From positions 248,001 to 312,000 of the forward strand of contig JAEWJT010000015.1 of NCBI GenBank assembly GCA_023386345.1: DNA of 64,000 nt. Direction: 5' to 3'. Positions within the stretch are counted from its first letter, which is position 1; each line of letters starts with the position of its first letter. The translations under genes and the position numbers were made by a program. The notes under the pieces are model-generated. The model did not search any database. It was not told the DNA's origin and was given only the letters and a program-made list of their open reading frames with translations. The DNA is from Bacillota bacterium (GTDB lineage: Bacteria; Bacillota; Clostridia; Tissierellales; Sedimentibacteraceae). Of this stretch, positions 15,663 through 24,680 are shown one piece after another.

Positions 15663-18062
15663 ATGTTATGTTCAGCTTGTAAAAAAAATATTGCTGTAAT
15701 ATTTATAAATAAAATAGTAAGTGGTAAGATGGACTCAGTTGGTCTATGTATACCATGTGCAAAAAAACAAGGCTTTGCTCCTATGGATCAAATAATGCAG
15801 CAAAGCGGACTAAATCCTGAAGATTTTGATAATATAAACGATCAATTAAATGAAATGATTGATGAATTTGATTTAGATACCATTGCAGGAGGACTTAAAA
15901 GTCTTAGTTCAGAGGAAGCACCGTCATCAGAAGAAGATGATAGTGAAGCATCTGATGTAAAGGGATTAAATGATAAAGAATTTGGAAGCTTAATGGACTT
16001 TATGAACAAGGCGTTCTCTGGAAAGCTCACACCATTTGGCTCTAATACTCCTAATTCTTCTGATGACAATAATGATACCGAGCTTATTAATGAACTCCAA
16101 AAAGGAGGAACAAAATTAAAGGAAGCTCCGAAAAAGAAAAAAAGAAAATATCTTGATACTTATGGTACTAACTTAACTGACAGAGCCCTAAGTGGCAAAA
16201 TAGACAGAATTATCGGGAGAGAAAAAGAAATAGACAGAGTTATTCAAATATTGAATAGACGTGCTAAAAACAACCCTGTTTTGATTGGTGAGCCTGGTGT
16301 TGGAAAAACTGCTATTGCAGAAGGATTAGCTCTGCGTATAGCCTTAAAGCAGGTCCCAGTTAAGCTATATAATACTGAAATTTATTTGTTAGATTTAACT
16401 GCACTCGTGGCAGGTACACAGTTTAGAGGACAGTTTGAATCACGTATGAAATCAGTTATAGATGAAGCTAAAAAATCAGGTAATATAATATTGATAATAG
16501 ATGAAATTCACAATATCGTAGGTGCTGGAGACTCAGAAAGCGGAGCTATGAATGCAGCTAATATTTTAAAACCTGCTCTTGCTAAAGGTGAAATTCAGGT
16601 AATCGGTGCAACCACTTTAAATGAATACAGAAAGCACATAGAAAAGGATACTGCTCTTGAGAGAAGATTCCAGTCTGTAATAGTTGATGAACCTTCTATA
16701 TCTGATTCAATTGAAATTTTAATGGGAGTAAAGGATTATTACGAAAGCTACCATAAGGTAAAGATAAATAAAGAAGTAATTGAAGCTGCTGTTAAAATGT
16801 CTGAAAGATATATAACCAATAGATTTTTACCTGACAAAGCAATAGATGTTATTGATGAGGCAGGCTCAAGAGTAAATTTACGAAACAGTGGACTTGTTGA
16901 ATTAGAAACCTTAAAGAGTGAATTAGTAAAGCTTAGACAAGAAAAAGAAATAGCTGCGGCAGATGGTGATTATGAAAAAGCAGCCGAATATAAAGTCAAT
17001 GAGCTTAGACTTGAAAATAATATTGAAAGACTTACTAATGAATGTGAAAATGTCAGCCTAACAGAGGAAGATATAGCTCATGTCATAGAGTCTTGGACTA
17101 AAATACCAGTTCAAAAGATAACAGAGATTGAGGCCGAAAAGCTTATAAACCTAGAGCAAAGACTACACAAGAGAGTTATAGGTCAGCATAAGGCTGTAGA
17201 GGGCTTGTCAAAAGCTATAAGAAGAAATCGCTCAGGCTTTAGAAAGAAAAAGAAGCCAGCATCGTTTATATTTGTTGGTCCTACTGGAGTAGGTAAAACA
17301 GAGCTTGCTCGTACTCTTGCTTTTGAAATGTTTGAAAATGAAGAGGCAATGATTAGGATAGATATGTCTGAGTACATGGAAAAGCATACTGTATCTAAGC
17401 TGATTGGAGCTCCTCCAGGATATGTTGGCTACGACCAAGCAGGATTTTTAACTGAAAAAATCAGACGCAAGCCATATTCGGTTATACTTCTTGATGAAAT
17501 AGAAAAAGCTCATTCAGATATATTTAATATATTGCTGCAAATACTTGAGGATGGCAGACTTACTGATAGTCAAGGCAGAACAGTAAATTTTGAGAATACA
17601 ATTGTCATAATGACTTCAAACGTTGGAAACAGCGGTCAAATTAACAAAATTGGCTTTGGTGATTCAAATAACAAGGAATATAATCTATTAGAAGCAAAAA
17701 TACAGTCTGCTTTGAAAGAAACCTTTAAGCCTGAATTTTTAAATCGTGTTGATGAGGTTGTAATATTTAGCGAACTTTCCAAAGAAGAACTTCGCCAAAT
17801 TATTGATTTGATGATAAATGAAGTAATTGACGAAGGAAAAAATAAAAAGATTTCTATAAATGTTTCCGACAAGATGAGGGATTTTATACTTGAAAAAGGC
17901 TATGATCCTAAGTACGGAGCAAGACCTCTAAGAAGAACTATACAAAAGTATGTAGAGGACGAAGTTGCCGAAAGCTACTTAAAGGGTTTGTTAAAAGAAG
18001 GAAATGTTGTTAATATTGATATAGAAAATGAAAAAACAGTGTTGAATGTAGTTAAAAATTAA
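15663..18062 (+). CDS. clpE: ClpE-like AAA+ unfoldase with N-terminal zinc finger
   Basis: The 799-residue protein is a two-ring HSP100 ATPase that would unfold substrates for ClpP. The N terminus carries a zinc finger, C3-x2-C6 and C29-x2-C32, the hallmark of ClpE rather than ClpC, followed by an acidic linker. D1 has Walker A GEPGVGKT and Walker B ILIIDEIHN; D2 has GPTGVGKT and VILLDEIEKAHSDI. Between them lies a UVR-like coiled middle region (LRQEKEIAAADGDYEKAAEY). A ClpP-docking loop is expected in the D2 domain; GFGDSNN near residue 670 is the candidate. The start at 15663 is supported by AAGGAAG 9 bases upstream. Regulation by CtsR cannot be shown here. Confidence 0.85.
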   Translation: MLCSACKKNIAVIFINKIVSGKMDSVGLCIPCAKKQGFAPMDQIMQQSGLNPEDFDNINDQLNEMIDEFDLDTIAGGLKSLSSEEAPSSEEDDSEASDVKGLNDKEFGSLMDFMNKAFSGKLTPFGSNTPNSSDDNNDTELINELQKGGTKLKEAPKKKKRKYLDTYGTNLTDRALSGKIDRIIGREKEIDRVIQILNRRAKNNPVLIGEPGVGKTAIAEGLALRIALKQVPVKLYNTEIYLLDLTALVAGTQFRGQFESRMKSVIDEAKKSGNIILIIDEIHNIVGAGDSESGAMNAANILKPALAKGEIQVIGATTLNEYRKHIEKDTALERRFQSVIVDEPSISDSIEILMGVKDYYESYHKVKINKEVIEAAVKMSERYITNRFLPDKAIDVIDEAGSRVNLRNSGLVELETLKSELVKLRQEKEIAAADGDYEKAAEYKVNELRLENNIERLTNECENVSLTEEDIAHVIESWTKIPVQKITEIEAEKLINLEQRLHKRVIGQHKAVEGLSKAIRRNRSGFRKKKKPASFIFVGPTGVGKTELARTLAFEMFENEEAMIRIDMSEYMEKHTVSKLIGAPPGYVGYDQAGFLTEKIRRKPYSVILLDEIEKAHSDIFNILLQILEDGRLTDSQGRTVNFENTIVIMTSNVGNSGQINKIGFGDSNNKEYNLLEAKIQSALKETFKPEFLNRVDEVVIFSELSKEELRQIIDLMINEVIDEGKNKKISINVSDKMRDFILEKGYDPKYGARPLRRTIQKYVEDEVAESYLKGLLKEGNVVNIDIENEKTVLNVVKN

Positions 18063-18080
18063 TTACAAGATATAGAATGT

Positions 18081-18125
18081 AAAAACCACTATATTTAAGA
18101 GCTATCTTAATGTAGTGGTTTTTTA
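18081..18125 (+). terminator. Rho-independent terminator after clpE
   Basis: AAAAACCACTA (18081-18091) pairs with TAGTGGTTTTT (18113-18123), with an inner TTAAGA/TCTTAA stem, then Ts. Confidence 0.8.
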
Positions 18126-18237
18126 TGTATTTTTCAGATATTTAAGAAATTTTAAACATGCTAACATAACTAAGCTATGAAAATAACTATATTTAAAATG
18201 ATTATCTACTATTAAGAAAGCAGAGAAAATATATATA

Positions 18238-18266
18238 TTGTAATTTTGGAAAAAATAGCATATAAT
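18238..18266 (+). promoter_or_regulatory. Promoter for the acyltransferase gene
   Basis: TTGTAA (18238-18243), 17-base spacer, TATAAT (18261-18266); the start codon is 31 bases downstream of the -10. Confidence 0.65.
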
Positions 18267-18296
18267 ACAAGTCATAAAGCATTTTTGGAGGAATAA

Positions 18297-19343
18297 ATGA
18301 AGCAAAATATTAGATTGCAATATGTCGACTTAATGAGAACTATAGGAATGTTCAGTATAATTCTTATTCATGTGACAAGCATATTTTTACCGAGCAATAG
18401 CAACGCATATATATTGAATCAGTTTAGCAGATTTGGTGTTCCAATCTTTTTTATATTGTCTGGGATATCATTGTATTATAATTATCCTGTTATAAGCAAA
18501 AATAATCTTTTCAAATATTATAAAAAAAGATTTTTTTCTATAGTCATACCCTATTTGCTGTGGATATTAATATACTTTGTTTATGAATACAGACATAATA
18601 TATTAGATTTATTCACTGTTGAAAGTTTAATCAAAATATTCAACTCCATTTTTATAGGTAAAAGACATCTATACTTCCTAGTTATAATGATACAATTTTA
18701 TATCATTTATCCACTTTTATGTAAAATTATTTCAATGGATAAATATGATAATTTAATCATCATAATTTCTTTTATAATAACATTATATTTAAACTTAGCA
18801 GCTTACTTAATGAGATGGTATATAAATATCACTCCATTTTCTAATTTAAATTATTTGTATTTAATGATGCCCTCATGGTTATTTTATTTTATAATGGGTG
18901 TTTATTTTACTAAAAATATAGAAAAAATTACTGTGTTTATTAATAAAATTGAAACTAAAAACTCAATATTATGTGCATGGGTCATTTCATTCTTGATTTT
19001 GCTTGCAGAGAGCAAATTGAGCAATACTTACGGTTCTTCAATAAAACCAACTGTGTTTTTATATAGCATGATAAGTTTTTTTGTATTATATTATTTGAGC
19101 GACATTCTCGCAAAACACATACCGCTTAAACTTCAAACATGGCTAAGTTCCCAATCATTTTTTGTATTTCTAATACATATTTTAGTTATGGAATTATTAA
19201 AATCGTATCTGTATATAATAAATGTTCATATAGACTCTTTTATTTTTAAAGGCATAATAATCACTATATTATCAATTATTGCTGCTTACATACTTCAATA
19301 CCTTCCATTTACCCAATATTTAGGTTTAAAAAAGAAATACTAA
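18297..19343 (+). CDS. Acyltransferase 3 family membrane protein
   Basis: This 348-residue integral membrane protein has about ten transmembrane segments and the N-terminal signature of acyltransferase family 3: VDLMRTIGMFSIILIHV, with the catalytic-type histidine at its end, and FGVPIFFILSGISLYY. Family members acetylate or succinylate cell-surface polysaccharides, teichoic acids or small molecules using cytoplasmic acyl donors. The acceptor cannot be told because no polysaccharide genes are adjacent. TTTTGGAGGAATAA is the ribosome binding site. It has its own promoter and a hairpin behind it. Confidence 0.87.
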   Translation: MKQNIRLQYVDLMRTIGMFSIILIHVTSIFLPSNSNAYILNQFSRFGVPIFFILSGISLYYNYPVISKNNLFKYYKKRFFSIVIPYLLWILIYFVYEYRHNILDLFTVESLIKIFNSIFIGKRHLYFLVIMIQFYIIYPLLCKIISMDKYDNLIIIISFIITLYLNLAAYLMRWYINITPFSNLNYLYLMMPSWLFYFIMGVYFTKNIEKITVFINKIETKNSILCAWVISFLILLAESKLSNTYGSSIKPTVFLYSMISFFVLYYLSDILAKHIPLKLQTWLSSQSFFVFLIHILVMELLKSYLYIINVHIDSFIFKGIIITILSIIAAYILQYLPFTQYLGLKKKY

Positions 19344-19396
19344 CTTAAGGTGTTAAAAACTCAAATGTAAACAATGGTGTTTTAAATGATATAGAT

Positions 19397-19431
19397 AAAG
19401 GTCAATATTTTATTTGTAAATATTGACCTTT
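19397..19431. terminator. Hairpin between convergent genes
   Basis: A 14-bp perfect stem (19397-19410 with 19418-19431) and 7-base loop. T-runs on either side are weak, so termination strength is uncertain. Confidence 0.6.
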
Positions 19432-19478
19432 CTTAGTTATAATATTATTTTTTTATATGTTATGCTTAAGAATTACCT

Positions 19479-20450
19479 TTAAGCCCAAAATCTTTTAAAG
19501 AAAGCTTCTGCATTTTTATAGCATACTGCTTCTATCTCATTTGTTTTAAATCCATTTCTTTCCATAGCTTCTGATAGCATATGGATATTTCCCGCACTTC
19601 CAATTTCCAGTTCTCCACCTATTCCGTCTAGGTCTGTTCCAAGACCAACTACTTCCAAGCCACCAATATTGATTAAATGCTTTATATGAGCTACCATACT
19701 ATCTACTGTGCTTTTTCCATCTTTTTGCAAGAATGCACCGGCAAAATTTATTCCTGTCATACCGCCCTTATTTGCTAGCATTTTCACCATCTCGTCGGTT
19801 AAATTTCTACTATGCTCACATATTGCTCTTGAATTTGAGTGCGTTGCTAAAAATGGTCTCTTGGAATACTTATGCACATCATAAAATCCTGCATCTGATA
19901 GATGGGATACATCAACAATTATGCCTAAATCATTCATTTTTTCTACAACTTCAATTCCAAAAGGTTTTAGTCCACTATCCTTATGCTTATATTCAACATT
20001 TGGATAGCCTATGCAGTTCTCATAATTCCATGTTAGAGTTATTGCTCTGACTCCTTTATTATATAGCACATCTACCCTTTCAATTTTACCGTCAATTATT
20101 CCGCCTTCTTCTATTGTTAATAATGCAGAAAGCTTGTTATTGCTCATGTTGTTTAAATAATCCTGATATGAACGAACAAGTGCAATTTTTTCTGGTTTTT
20201 TAGCTATCTGCTCATGGAAAATATCTATAGCCCTTAAAGCGTCATCATAATGGCTTATCTTGAATATAGGATCTTCCCCTAAGTATATAAAGCATGCAAA
20301 AAATTGTGCTGCATAATTGCTTTTTATCAGCCTTTCTATATCAACATGATAATCATTTGTCCATAAGTCAACATTTGATGGTAACTCTGAAGTAGCTTTA
20401 GCACTTAGCCATCTCATCAATGTATCTATGTGAAAATCTATATATCTCAT
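19479..20450 (-). CDS. Membrane dipeptidase (M19, renal dipeptidase family)
   Basis: The 323-residue protein belongs to the zinc-dependent M19 peptidases that cut dipeptides, including some with D-amino acids. Metal-site motifs are visible: FHIDTL (H-x-D) at the N terminus, EEGG near 125, VDVSHLS near 180, THSNSRA near 200, and the closing LGTDLDGI near 270. No signal peptide is present, as usual for the bacterial cytoplasmic members. It lies downstream of pepF on the same strand with a hairpin between them, so both may serve peptide utilisation. Confidence 0.9.
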   Translation of the reverse strand: MRYIDFHIDTLMRWLSAKATSELPSNVDLWTNDYHVDIERLIKSNYAAQFFACFIYLGEDPIFKISHYDDALRAIDIFHEQIAKKPEKIALVRSYQDYLNNMSNNKLSALLTIEEGGIIDGKIERVDVLYNKGVRAITLTWNYENCIGYPNVEYKHKDSGLKPFGIEVVEKMNDLGIIVDVSHLSDAGFYDVHKYSKRPFLATHSNSRAICEHSRNLTDEMVKMLANKGGMTGINFAGAFLQKDGKSTVDSMVAHIKHLINIGGLEVVGLGTDLDGIGGELEIGSAGNIHMLSEAMERNGFKTNEIEAVCYKNAEAFFKRFWA

Positions 20451-20478
20451 AATTATCTCCTAATATTATTATTTTAAA

Positions 20479-20504
20479 GAAGCGTGAAAAATGCTTCACG
20501 CTTC
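20479..20504 (-). terminator. Hairpin between pepF and the dipeptidase gene
   Basis: GAAGCGTGA (20479-20487) pairs with TCACGCTTC (20496-20504). The T-run after it is interrupted, so partial read-through into the dipeptidase gene is possible. Confidence 0.55.
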
Positions 20505-20514
20505 TATTATTGAT

Positions 20515-22317
20515 TTATTCAGCTAACAAGCTATCCAATTCATCTATTAACTTGCCAAATATCGACAATGCTTGATTTATAGGCTCTGGACTTGCCATAT
20601 CTACTCCGGCTATTTTCAATAAGTCTATTGGAGATGCTGAACTACCACCGCTTAAGAATTTCAAGTAATTTTTAACTGCTGGTTCTCCTTCTTCCAACAC
20701 TTTCTTAGATAATGCCATAGCTGCAGAAAATCCTGTAGAATATTGATATACGTAGAAATTATAGAAGAAATGAGGTATTCTAGCCCATTCCATTGCTATT
20801 TCTTTATCAACAACTATATCATCTCCAAAATACTTAACATTTAAGTCATAGTATAATTTACTTAATGATTCTGCTGTTAAACTCTTTCCTTGCTCTGCCA
20901 TTTCATTTGTCAGCATTTCAAATTCAGCAAACATTGTCTGTCTAAATACAGTACCTCTAAACTGCTCTAAGAAATGGTTTATCAAACTTGCTCTTTCAAG
21001 CTTATTCTCTGTCTTTCCAAGTAAGTATTGCATTAGCAACGCTTCATTAAATGTAGAAGCAACCTCTGCTACGAAAATTTTATAGTGTGCGTATACATCA
21101 GGCTGTGTTCTGTTTGATAAATATGAGTGAATTGCGTGTCCCATCTCATGTGCTAATGTAAATGCACTATCAAGAGTTTCCTTATGGTTTAATAAAACAT
21201 ATGGATGAACCTTTGCACCTGCTGAATAAGCACCACTTCTCTTGCCCTCATTCTCATAAACATCTATCCATCTGTTTTCAAAGCCTTCTTTTAGTATAGC
21301 TTGATACTCTTTACCAAGAGGAGCTACAGCCTCCATTACAATAGTTTTAGCCTCTTCGTATGTAAGCTTTTGATCTGAGCCTTCAACTACAGAAGTATAT
21401 AAATCATACATATGAAGTTCATCAAGCTTCAAAAGCTTTTTACGCAATTGTACATACTTGTGCATATAGTGTATATTATCATGCACAGCTTTAATAAGAT
21501 TTTTATATACAGCAACTGGAACATCTGTACTGTCTAAAGCTGCTTCTAGTGTCGAGTTGTATTTTCTTGCATTAGCATAGAACATTTGCTGCTTAATATG
21601 TGAAGAATATGCTGTACCAGCAGTATTTTTAAATTTTTCAAGAGTATGATATAAAGTCATGAACGCATCTTCTCTAACTCTTCTATCTTTGCTCTCAAGG
21701 AAAGTTATGTATGTTCCAGCAGTAAGTTTAGCAGGGTTTCCATCCTCTCCGGTTATATCTGGAAATTCTAAATCTGCATTTCTAAACATTGCCATAATTG
21801 ATGATGGTGCTGATGCTAAATCTCCGGCAGCAGCTAGTAGTTTTTCTTCACTTTGTGACAATGTATGTTCTCTTTTTCTTCTTATTTCATTAAAATATCT
21901 TTTATAAATTCTTAATTCTTCTTTTTCATCTAAAAATTTGTTTAAGGTTTCATCTGACATAGCTGTAATTTCTGGAACTTCAAATGCTGTTGCCTTTCCA
22001 ACGCTAACATACAGGCTTCTAAGTTGATTTTCTAAATCTTGATATACTGTATTTTTTGTATCTTCATCAAACTTACGTTGAGCATAGTTTCCAATTCTGT
22101 CAAATTTTATAGATATTTCCTCGTCTGCCTTTAAAAATGCTAGCAATGTATCAGATGATTCCGACAATCTTCCTTGATAGCTTGCAATATTATCTATCAT
22201 TTTTTTAGCAATCTCAACATCAGCTTTCCAAGCATCGTCATTTACATACAAATCCTCTGTTGCCCATGTGTTTTTTAATTCCACTTCACTTCTTTTTTTA
22301 ATAGTTGCTTTTGACAT
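20515..22317 (-). CDS. pepF: Oligoendopeptidase F
   Basis: The 600-residue cytoplasmic metallopeptidase of family M3B has the zinc motif HEMGHAIHS (HExxH) near residue 385 and the downstream glutamate region EVASTFNEALL. It hydrolyses medium-sized oligopeptides, usually of 7-17 residues. Length and N-terminal TWATEDLY block match the family. The start is ATG 22317, with GGAGG five bases upstream; the TTG further out at 22329 would bury that site. A promoter (TATAAT at 22359-22364 on the minus strand) lies 42 bases away. Confidence 0.93.
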   Translation of the reverse strand: MSKATIKKRSEVELKNTWATEDLYVNDDAWKADVEIAKKMIDNIASYQGRLSESSDTLLAFLKADEEISIKFDRIGNYAQRKFDEDTKNTVYQDLENQLRSLYVSVGKATAFEVPEITAMSDETLNKFLDEKEELRIYKRYFNEIRRKREHTLSQSEEKLLAAAGDLASAPSSIMAMFRNADLEFPDITGEDGNPAKLTAGTYITFLESKDRRVREDAFMTLYHTLEKFKNTAGTAYSSHIKQQMFYANARKYNSTLEAALDSTDVPVAVYKNLIKAVHDNIHYMHKYVQLRKKLLKLDELHMYDLYTSVVEGSDQKLTYEEAKTIVMEAVAPLGKEYQAILKEGFENRWIDVYENEGKRSGAYSAGAKVHPYVLLNHKETLDSAFTLAHEMGHAIHSYLSNRTQPDVYAHYKIFVAEVASTFNEALLMQYLLGKTENKLERASLINHFLEQFRGTVFRQTMFAEFEMLTNEMAEQGKSLTAESLSKLYYDLNVKYFGDDIVVDKEIAMEWARIPHFFYNFYVYQYSTGFSAAMALSKKVLEEGEPAVKNYLKFLSGGSSASPIDLLKIAGVDMASPEPINQALSIFGKLIDELDSLLAE

Positions 22318-22358
22318 TTCTTCCTCCAAATAAATTAAAATAAATTTCTCACAACAAA

Positions 22359-22387
22359 ATTATAATACTTTTAAGTTATTTAGTCCA
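22359..22387 (-). promoter_or_regulatory. Promoter for pepF
   Basis: On the minus strand TGGACT (22382-22387), 17-base spacer, TATAAT (22359-22364). Confidence 0.55.
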
Positions 22388-22491
22388 TACAAAGATTACA
22401 AAATTTAGTTATAAATGAATAAATTAAGTTTTTTCAACGCTAAACGTTTTCATAATTAGTTAAAATTAAATTAAACTTTACAAAAAAAGTC

Positions 22492-22520
22492 TTGATTAGA
22501 TTTTTCAATAATGTTATCAT
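22492..22520 (+). promoter_or_regulatory. Promoter for the phosphate transporter operon
   Basis: TTGATT (22492-22497), 17-base spacer, TATCAT (22515-22520). The predicted transcription start lies just before the palindrome at 22533. Confidence 0.5.
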
Positions 22521-22532
22521 ATATAAGTATAA

Positions 22533-22554
22533 AGGGCGAAGCAAGCTTCGCCCT
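22533..22554 (+). promoter_or_regulatory. GC-rich palindrome at the 5' end of the pit transcript
   Basis: AGGGCGAAGC and GCTTCGCCCT are separated by two bases, giving a perfect 10-bp inverted repeat that stands out in AT-rich DNA. It lies between the -10 element and the ribosome binding site. It could be an operator or a 5' stem that protects the mRNA; it has no T-run, so it is not a terminator. Confidence 0.5.
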
Positions 22555-22589
22555 ATGCAATTTTACTTTTTAGAAAGGAAAGTTATTTA

Positions 22590-23642
22590 ATGACTATTTC
22601 GTTATCAGAATTTTTAAGTCAAATGATTAGCAACCCGGCATTATTAATTACTGTTATATTAACTCTTGGTGTAATACTTGTCAATGGTTGGACAGATGCT
22701 CCAAACGCTATAGCAACCTGTGTTTCTACACGTTCTATAAGTCCTAAGGCAGCAGTATTTATGGCAGCACTATTTAATTTCCTCGGCGTTCTTGTTATGA
22801 CTTTAGTAAACAAAACTGTTGCTGAAACTATATACAACATGGTTGACTTTGGAGGCAATCCTACCGAGGCTTTGATAGCACTATGTGCTGCATTATTCGC
22901 AATAGTTGTATGGGCAACCGGTGCATCACTCTTTGGAATACCAACAAGCGAAAGTCATGCCTTGATAGCTGGTGTATCAGGAGCAGCAATAGCTTTACAT
23001 AGTGGCCTTAGTGGCATAAATGGAGCTGCATGGATTAAAGTTATCTACGGTCTTATATTATCAACAGGTTTAGGTTTCGGCGCAGGTTGGGTTTCTGTAA
23101 AGACCATAGAGTTTATATGTAAAAGCATAGACAGAAGAAGGACGACCTCTTTCTTTAAAAATGCTCAGGTAGCCGGTGGTGCTGCCATGGCGTTTATGCA
23201 CGGAGCACAAGATGGACAAAAATTTATGGGAGTTTTTATGCTTGGAGTTTTCTTGGCAAAAGGACAAGCTAATGTTACAAGCTTCGACATTCCAATGTGG
23301 TTAATGGTACTTTGCTCTGCTGTTATGGGACTTGGAACTTCAATTGGAGGCTATCGAATTATAAAAGCTGTTGGTATGGACATGGTTAAGCTTGAAACAT
23401 ACCAAGGATTTGCAGCAGACTTAGCTGCCGCTGGATGTCTTTTATTATCGTCGCTCACAGGAATTCCAGTAAGTACAACACATACTAAGACAACTTCTAT
23501 CATGGGTGTAGGTGCAGCAAAAAGACTTTCATCTGTAAATTGGGGCGTCGTAAGAGAAATGATTTACGCTTGGGTATTGACCTTCCCAGGATGTGGCTTG
23601 ATATCCTATTTTATGGCCAAGCTATTCATGATGATATTTTAA
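22590..23642 (+). CDS. pit: PiT-family inorganic phosphate transporter
   Basis: The 350-residue membrane protein has about ten hydrophobic segments and the PiT family repeats: GWTDAPNAIATCVSTRS near 32 and GIPVSTTHTKT near 292, plus the GIPTSESHALIAG block near 115. It takes up inorganic phosphate (or metal phosphate) with protons or sodium. AGAAAGGAAAG is the ribosome binding site. A DUF47 protein follows 118 bases later, the usual partner of this subgroup, thought to modulate the transporter. No PhoB-type site was recognised. Confidence 0.9.
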   Translation: MTISLSEFLSQMISNPALLITVILTLGVILVNGWTDAPNAIATCVSTRSISPKAAVFMAALFNFLGVLVMTLVNKTVAETIYNMVDFGGNPTEALIALCAALFAIVVWATGASLFGIPTSESHALIAGVSGAAIALHSGLSGINGAAWIKVIYGLILSTGLGFGAGWVSVKTIEFICKSIDRRRTTSFFKNAQVAGGAAMAFMHGAQDGQKFMGVFMLGVFLAKGQANVTSFDIPMWLMVLCSAVMGLGTSIGGYRIIKAVGMDMVKLETYQGFAADLAAAGCLLLSSLTGIPVSTTHTKTTSIMGVGAAKRLSSVNWGVVREMIYAWVLTFPGCGLISYFMAKLFMMIF

Positions 23643-23698
23643 TATATCAATTATAAATTAAAATATTAAAAACAATTTTAGTAAAATTAAAGATTATA

Positions 23699-23745
23699 GT
23701 GTATCAATTAAAGGATTGCAATGACAATCAAAGATTGATGCACAC
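23699..23745 (+). other. Intercistronic RNA stem between pit and DUF47 gene
   Basis: GTGTATCAAT (23699-23708) pairs with ATTGATgcACAC (23734-23745), and an inner GATTG/CAATC stem forms within the loop. It lacks a T-run, so a role in mRNA processing or differential stability of the two cistrons is more likely than termination. Confidence 0.4.
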
Positions 23746-23760
23746 AATATAGAAAGGAAT

Positions 23761-24387
23761 ATGATTAATATGGCTAATAATTTTAATTTTTTTGCTAGCT
23801 TTGAAAAGATGGCAAATTATTCACATCAAGCTGCACAGATGCTTCATAAAACTCTTGAAAACTTTAATAGCAAATCATTAGATGAAAGAGTAAAGGAAAT
23901 ACATGTAATTGAAAATGCTGCTGATAAAGCAAAATATGAAATAGTAGAGAGACTGGCTAAAGAGTTTATAACACCTATAGAACGTGAAGATATACTTGAA
24001 ATAACAGAAAAACTTGATGATTTAACTGACTATATAGAAGATGTTATAATTACAATGTATATGTACAATATAACTTCACTTAGAAAAGAGATTTTCTTAT
24101 TTACAGAAGTTATAGAAAAATGCTGTATAGCTATTAAGGACATATTTGCAGAATTTGCTCATTTCCGCAGATCAAATAAAATAACTGACTTAATAATAGC
24201 TGTCAACCGTTTAGAAGAGGAAGCAGACAAAATTTATATGAGCTCTGTTAAAACTCTATTTGCAACATCAAACGATGCAATAGAAATAATGAAATGGCGT
24301 GAGATATTTAACCGTGCTGAAAAATGCTGCGATACAAGCGAGCATATTGCAAATTCTATTGAAGGAATAGTAATGAAAAACTCATAA
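23761..24387 (+). CDS. DUF47 (PhoU-like) partner of the phosphate transporter
   Basis: The 208-residue, all-helical soluble protein matches the DUF47/PhoU-like family: repeated acidic patterns such as VIENAADKAKYEIVERL, LDDLTDYIEDVI and RLEEEADKIY are the metal-binding E/DxxxD-type motifs. It is encoded next to a PiT transporter, the standard arrangement, and probably controls that transporter. Start could be ATG 23761 or ATG 23770; AGAAAGGA is too close to the first and better spaced for the second. A strong terminator follows. Confidence 0.88.
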   Translation: MINMANNFNFFASFEKMANYSHQAAQMLHKTLENFNSKSLDERVKEIHVIENAADKAKYEIVERLAKEFITPIEREDILEITEKLDDLTDYIEDVIITMYMYNITSLRKEIFLFTEVIEKCCIAIKDIFAEFAHFRRSNKITDLIIAVNRLEEEADKIYMSSVKTLFATSNDAIEIMKWREIFNRAEKCCDTSEHIANSIEGIVMKNS

Positions 24388-24400
24388 TGTTGTAGATTTA

Positions 24401-24447
24401 GGTTATATAATTAATTGTAAAATTAATTGTATAGCCTATTTTTTTTT
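24401..24447 (+). terminator. Rho-independent terminator after the DUF47 gene
   Basis: A 16-base arm (24401-24416) pairs with 24421-24436 around GTAA with one mismatch, then a run of nine Ts. Confidence 0.8.
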
Positions 24448-24569
24448 ATTATAATTCTTATAAATTTTACTACACTTTTAATTATAATAAAGAAGTACCT
24501 TTATAACTATTGAAAAAATCATAAATAATAACTATCAAAAAATATTTTAAATATTTTTTTAAAAAACTA

Positions 24570-24598
24570 TTGACAAACATAATATTATGGTGTACTAT
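24570..24598 (+). promoter_or_regulatory. Promoter of the GntR-ABC operon
   Basis: Consensus TTGACA (24570-24575), 17-base spacer, TACTAT (24593-24598). Transcription should begin near 24605. Confidence 0.7.
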
Positions 24599-24610
24599 TG
24601 TGCTATGACA

Positions 24611-24628
24611 TAGATATACGTAAATCTA
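24611..24628 (+). promoter_or_regulatory. Candidate GntR/YtrA operator
   Basis: An 18-base palindrome, TAGATaTACGTAaATCTA, with one mismatched pair, sits just after the predicted transcription start. Regulators of the YtrA subgroup commonly repress their own operon from such sites; binding here is inferred. Confidence 0.5.
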
Positions 24629-24680
24629 ATTTTAGTGTTAATAATGTATTGATACAAAACACAGAAAGGAAGGAATTGAT

